Made by a program: the position numbers and the translations under genes. Positions 59,218-64,000 of a stretch of 64,000 nt of DNA are shown piece by piece. Origin of the DNA: Acridotheres tristis (lineage: Eukaryota; Chordata; Aves; Passeriformes; Sturnidae); contig CM072899.1 of the NCBI GenBank assembly GCA_037013685.1, positions 1,977,479-2,041,478 on the forward strand. The letters run 5' to 3'. The notes under the pieces are model-generated. The model was not told the DNA's origin. It saw only the letters and a list, made by a program, of their open reading frames with translations, and did not search any database. The stretch's first letter is position 1. Each line of letters opens with the position of its first letter.

Positions 59218-60820
59218 TTCAGAAGAGCCACTAATGAAAAAAGGCCAAAAGAGAAGTACTTTTAATTCCACAAACTCAAGCCCAGTGAGTCGTTATTCTC
59301 TCTTTAATTCCTGATCCACATGAAATAATTGCTCGTGTTTATCGAGGCCGTGGTAATGGAGAAAATTAATTTGTGGAAAATTCATTAACAAACTGCTTTG
59401 CTGGGCTGGCATGGCCACCTCAAATGACCACCACAGACTGTCAGAGAGAGGGGAAGAGAGATAACAGCCAAATAAAATCCTTCATTTTAATGAATCCAAC
59501 ACATTAAGGCCTCTATTTGACTACTAAGGAGGTTTTTTTTATATTTTAAAAATAAAGAGCATGCTGAAATAAAAGGGGAAAATGTGCCCCTAATGAGACA
59601 CAGGCACTGCTGGGCAGCTCAGCCCTGCTGTAATTCCAGTGTAATTCCTGCACTTTACTCAAATAAACACATGCACTTAGCAATATATTATGCAAATCTT
59701 CTTGATATTAAGTGTTGCATCTGCTGGCACAGGTTAATTATCTTTATACAATTTATAGAGTTAGATCATCACTTGGATTTAAAAAAAGCACTGCAAATTC
59801 CCAGGACAACTGGATTTCATCAGTTGTTTTTCTTAAATCAACACCTGGCTCTTCCTCAGCTGGAGGAAGGCTTTTCTAAGGCAGAAAGGCCTTGGACAAA
59901 AGGAATTTTTAATCCATTTTTAGTATTTCTTCTTGCCAGAGGGTTGTTCCTTATTTATTTTTTTTAAACTGGATTTGTGATTACTCAATTAGCAGGGAAA
60001 TAATGAATGATAACCAATAGAAATTGTGCACTGCAATGAGAAATTGAATCAGGAATAAGTGATCTAGAAAGAGAGGTCACCGAGTCATTTTGAATAAGTA
60101 CATTTGAGATAATTGTTATGTGCTTTGAAGACATTCTGAGAAAAAGAGGCAAAATTAATCAGATACATTAAATTATGAATTATTAACTCAGCTCTATTAA
60201 ACATCAAATAGGAAAGCTCTTTAGGATTAACCATGTTTTTGGAAATTCTACTAACTACAGAAAAGATTTCTTTGATTTAAAAATGATTTTTATTTACATT
60301 TGAAATGCAGGAAAGGCCCTCAGGGGTGAGGAACATTTCCAGAGGTGTTGGATCCATTTATGGATGGGGCTCACCCTGAAGCAACAGAAATCCCTTAATC
60401 CATTTACACCAAACCTTCTCATGCTCAGCTGGTCACAGACAACAAAATCCATGAGCACCTAAAGCCAGAGGTGTCCAAGAAATTCCCAATTTTCCAAGCA
60501 CTGGAGAGGAATTTTAAAGAATTATCTGATGAATGTGTCAAGCCCTAAGGGAGGAGGAGCAGCTCAAATTGCTGCATTCACCTCGAAATAAAAACAACAT
60601 TTCTGTTCCCCACCTCTCTCCCAATGCCTGGGGTGTTGGAACCCTGGAAATTGAGAATTTGAGACTTTCTGTGCTGACAGGAGAACACTGCCTTTGACCT
60701 GAGGCCATGGAGAAGGCTTCCAAAATGGAATAATAAAATTAAGATTATGAGTGTGCAGTTTGAAATAGAAGCATGTGATATCACATGGTGAAAACCGTCA
60801 GAATTTAAAGTTTTAGAAAA
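59218..60820. other. Unique AT-rich non-coding sequence
   Basis: 59970-60310 is quiet AT-rich sequence with several TAAT-type words and could be a conserved non-coding element. A 127-codon open frame at 59584-59967 shows no family features. No gene is called. Confidence 0.38.
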
Positions 60821-60821
60821 T

Positions 60822-60898
60822 ATATACATTATACTACATACATATAGTATATGTATATATTATATATATTATAACAAATTTATATATATAACATATAA
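60822..60898. repeat. AT-rich palindromic tract
   Basis: TATATA and CATATAGTATATG-type words form many short self-complementary stretches. Confidence 0.82.
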
Positions 60899-61242
60899 AA
60901 GCAAGATGAAAGTTTTAGGATGGAGGCTAGTCCTTCTTCTTCACCTTCTTCTCCATGGGTTTCAGTAGAATTTTGTAATTAGATAGGAAAGTCAGCATTG
61001 CAAACCACGGGTGGTTGGTTATTAGGTGAAAAGTAAAAATAATTTAAGTGTCATTTCTTAATTAGACAGCTTAGCCTTAAAAAGTCTTGTAGAAAAAAAG
61101 ATATGGCTCCATTTTTAGTTGGTTAGCTTAAAGTACTGTAAAACTCATGGTTTGTAAGACTGTAATATAGATAAAAAACTAATAAACATCTGAGTCCAAA
61201 CAAAAAATATCATCTCACACATTTAATCCCGACCCCGAGGGG

Positions 61243-61259
61243 AAAAAAAAAAAAAAAAA
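61243..61259 (+). repeat. Poly(A) homopolymer, 17 nt
   Basis: An uninterrupted A run following GACCCCGAGGGG. Confidence 0.95.
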
Positions 61260-61468
61260 GCTCAACAATTGGATATCTCAGCTGGTTGATTCAACTTTTT
61301 TTAAAGGATAAATTCCTCGGCAGAGTCAGCCTTTCCATGGGATGGTGTGAGAATTACACCTGAACCAGGTGGCACAGCCTTCCCTGAATAAAATAATTCA
61401 ATAGTGGTGAATGAATGGAGGCTGCTGCTGCATGCCGATTTTCCCTGGCTAATGAACATTTCTCCTTG

Positions 61469-61925
61469 TGGGAAACAGAAAAGATATAAAACTCTCAGAA
61501 AGCTGTGTGAAAGCAAATCTCAGGATGGAGAAATGCAAGAAGGCTGAAGATACAAGAAACAAATACAAGAAACAACAGGGCTGTGAGCTGTGTAGAGAGA
61601 GGCCTCAGGAAAATATGTTAAGCAAGACAGTAGAAATATGTAAGTTTATAATAAATAATATCCATTGTTTTAAGCTATTACAAGCAAGCATTGTTCAGAG
61701 CAAGATGTACCTGTAGCTTTATTAATTGGCTTAAACAAACACTTGTCAGCTTTTAGCATTGTGTTATTGGCTGGAAAGTTGTTAAAAGGTTTTGTAACAA
61801 AGAGAATTTCGTGTGCTGTGCTGGCAGCTGAAGCTGCTCCATCTCCCTTGCTGGGCTCTGTAAAATGAGACTGATGGTTGTGATGGAATAAAGCTTGGAG
61901 ACAGCTGCTCCAGCATTCCCATCCA
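61469..61925 (+). mobile_element. Solo LTR, family A (forward copy)
   Basis: It begins TGTGGGAAACAG and reaches GATGGAATAAAGCTTGG (the AATAAA signal), then an end near CCCATCCA. It is the inverted counterpart of 5125-5550. Relative to that copy it has an extra 12-13 bp local duplication (TACAAGAAACAAA / TACAAGAAACAAC near 61551-61576). The segment 61589-61680 is identical to 5353-5444. Target-site duplications were not found. Confidence 0.72.
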
Positions 61926-64000
61926 TTGTTTGTGTGCATAGATATATAGGTAAATATAAAATAAGAGAAAAAAATATATCCCAGGATAATCCAGCATCTC
62001 CTGAGTCATTTCCTGAGGCACCATCCCGGCCCAGAACTCGGCAGGTGAAAGGCAGGGGCTGCTCCTGCCCTGGGGGGGGTGAGGCGCCCAGGGCTGGGAT
62101 CCTGGTCCTTGGCTCATCCCTCAGGGAGCTCTGCTGCTGTCCCTGCATCACCTGGGTGATGTTCCCACCGCTCCTCGGGACCCACAAAATCCATCAAAAC
62201 CCATCTGATTTCACCTCCAGCTGCTTTACAGGATTCCAGCAACACCAGATTTGCCCAAAGTTACACACTGCAGCTTTTGTGAGTTCCTTAAGAGCCCTAT
62301 TTCACCAAGAATAAAGTTTCTAATGATTAAAACAGCCAATTTTCCTTATTTATTTTCATTTCTATGGGCCTGTGGGCACAGAGGGCAGAGCAAGGGGCAG
62401 CACCAGTGCCTGGCCCAGGGGCTCTCAGGTGTCTGCTCCCCCTGAGCCCATCCCTGCTCCACAGGCACCTTTCCATAGGGGACCCCTCCAGCAAACACGC
62501 CTGCAAACTTTCTCCTCCAGGGTTTAGAGAGAATTCCTGCCGTGCCACAAACACTTCCCTCACCTCCCTGCTATTTAACTCTGGCTTTCAGGGATGGAGC
62601 TGGATTTGGATCCTCATTTCCAGCTCAGGATTCCTCTCTGGAGCACTGGGAGAAGCTGCACAGCACCAGGGCTGCTGCAAACCTGCAGCAATTCCTGCTG
62701 GCTTTTGATTCCTGACAGGAATTCCTGCTGGCTTTTGATGATTCTGACAGGATTGGTTTTGTTCTTGGCCAGATCATCCTATAATTACAAATTAGTGAGT
62801 TGCTTGATACCAGAGGATTGTTTCATAAATTAGGTCACTGTCACTCATCATTATAATTTCTTTACCCAACACATCTCACCCTTTGATCCACTCACATCTC
62901 CACCTTGCACCATTAACACTCACTCTCATCACTATCCTGACATGCTAAATACTAAAACTCAACATTTACCAAGCCAGAAAAATTCACTTTCTTCACTGTC
63001 CTCATTAACAGGTGCATGTTAATAGGCAACAGCAGCAAACTCTCCAAAAATTCTCCTTTTAGAGAGTTTTGCTTTGCACAAGCTCACCCTGGATGAGGCA
63101 CCTCTTTCCTATCCATCAGATAATCCCAGCATTTTATCCTCCACACTTTTCCCCTAAACAGGTATTTTAAGATATTCTGCATCATTTCCTGCCTTAAACC
63201 CTCAAACACTTCCAGAAAAGCTGCTCTGAAAGCTGCTCTCAAGTAACCAAAGGAGAGTGAAAGGGATCCTGGATTGAGCCAGGAGCCCAACCAGCCACCT
63301 CTGAAATTCCTCACATACACAAGGACAATTTACAGCCCCAAACCCACTCTCAGGGAAGACCTCAGAAGTTCTCTGGTGGATAATTCCAAGCTGATGGAAG
63401 TGGGGAGGCAGCCAAGGTTCCCAGCTCTTCTCTGGGTGACACCAACAATTCCTGGCACGGGGGAAGCTGCACGGGCAGGTGAGGAACAAACACAGAACTA
63501 AACACCTTAAAATGATTTCCCGTGGCTTTTTCCATGCATGGATTATCCAGGGGGAGGGAGAAGGATCAGTGAGTGCAGCCAGGGACACAAACCCTGCTCC
63601 TGTGCACACTGCAAACCACACACCAGCCATCCCAAAATCCACAGCGTTTACACAGACAGCTTGGGAATTAGTGCCAGAATGGCAAATTGCCATTCACAGC
63701 CTCTCCTGTGCTCACCAAGCATCCCTGGCACCACTCCTGGGTGACTCTGCTGAAATATCAGCTCTCAGCTTTTTAACAGATTTATTTCATTGCCTGGAAT
63801 GGGATCAACTCTAAAAACTCTTCTCCAGGACCACCACGGCTGCTCCTTCAAGTTCTCTCGGATTTAGCTACAAAAATACAGATCCTGCTGCATTGCTATC
63901 TTATTTCTATTTCTTGGTGGACAATAAAAAACTTCTCCTTTCTTTTGCAATTAAAATAAACCACTTTCATTGACATTCTACCACGGTTGGGACATTTATT
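61926..64000. other. Unique non-coding sequence, no gene seen
   Basis: A short tandem duplication lies at 62690-62751. Open frames of 110-163 codons near 61753-62314 and 63202-63814 lie on both strands over the same bases, have no recognisable domains and are not called as genes. Confidence 0.42.
62690..62751 (+). repeat. 30-bp tandem duplication
   Basis: AATTCCTGCTGGCTTTTGAT followed by TCCTGACAGG (or GATTCTGACAGG in the second copy) occurs twice in succession. Confidence 0.92.

Noticed and set aside
1..64000. Search for tRNA, rRNA, CRISPR arrays or bacterial-type operons
   Set aside because: No cloverleaf with A and B boxes, no rRNA wording, and no spaced identical repeats of CRISPR type. 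The tandem arrays have no unique spacers, and the CR1 and LTR content shows a vertebrate nuclear genome.

Overview
This window looks like non-coding nuclear DNA of a bird, most likely a songbird. The evidence is about eighteen short fragments of avian CR1 LINE 3' ends in both orientations (recognisable wording such as CCCTGGATCCCTGG, AAGGTCCCTTCCAACC and the terminal ATTCTGTGATT octamers), several solo LTRs of endogenous retroviruses, many micro- and minisatellites, and scattered A/C-rich tracts. I found no operons, ribosome binding sites, tRNA, rRNA or CRISPR. No stretch reads as a credible protein-coding exon. All the long open frames lie in tandem repeats or antisense to CR1, or are low-complexity chance frames. 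The window is best read as a gene desert or the interior of a very large intron. I cannot name the neighbouring gene.

Layout. 1-5 kb: unique sequence with a perfect 12-bp palindrome (860-885) and a pyrimidine-rich minisatellite (2241-2505). 5.1-6 kb: a reverse solo LTR, then a CR1 end. 7-7.9 kb: a degenerate ~20-bp array with higher-order structure. 11.1-11.8 kb: a compound GATA/TAAA array. 12.2-17.8 kb: CR1 fragments, a threefold ~150-bp tandem duplication, a CR1 whose tail has grown to ~440 bp, and a 17-bp minisatellite. 19.9-23.2 kb: a dispersed ~100-bp duplication and a 198-bp tract without G. 23.8-30.1 kb: three solo LTRs of one family. 30-37 kb: CR1 fragments and a G-rich GGGNT array. 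39.4-40.7 kb: a 32-copy 27-bp minisatellite next to a CR1. 42.7-43.3 kb: a different solo LTR. 46.3-48.3 kb: a 59-bp minisatellite, an 11-bp array and the fourth member of the LTR family. 53.9-59.2 kb: CR1 fragments, a 23-bp array carrying AATAAA, and a 50-bp minisatellite. 61.5-61.9 kb: a forward copy of the LTR at 5.1 kb.

The most unusual signal is the LTR pair at 23.84-24.20 kb (+) and 47.91-48.33 kb (-). They match over 295 bp with one difference, while their homologous 5' flanks are clearly diverged. This suggests ectopic gene conversion between inverted copies 24 kb apart. A second inverted LTR pair (5.1 and 61.5 kb) shares a 92-bp identical core. Other notable items are the 27-bp array with a 6-unit higher-order repeat, the expanded CR1 tail, and two separate tandem multiplications of AATAAA-bearing units. 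All repeat assignments come from reading the sequence, without database searches.
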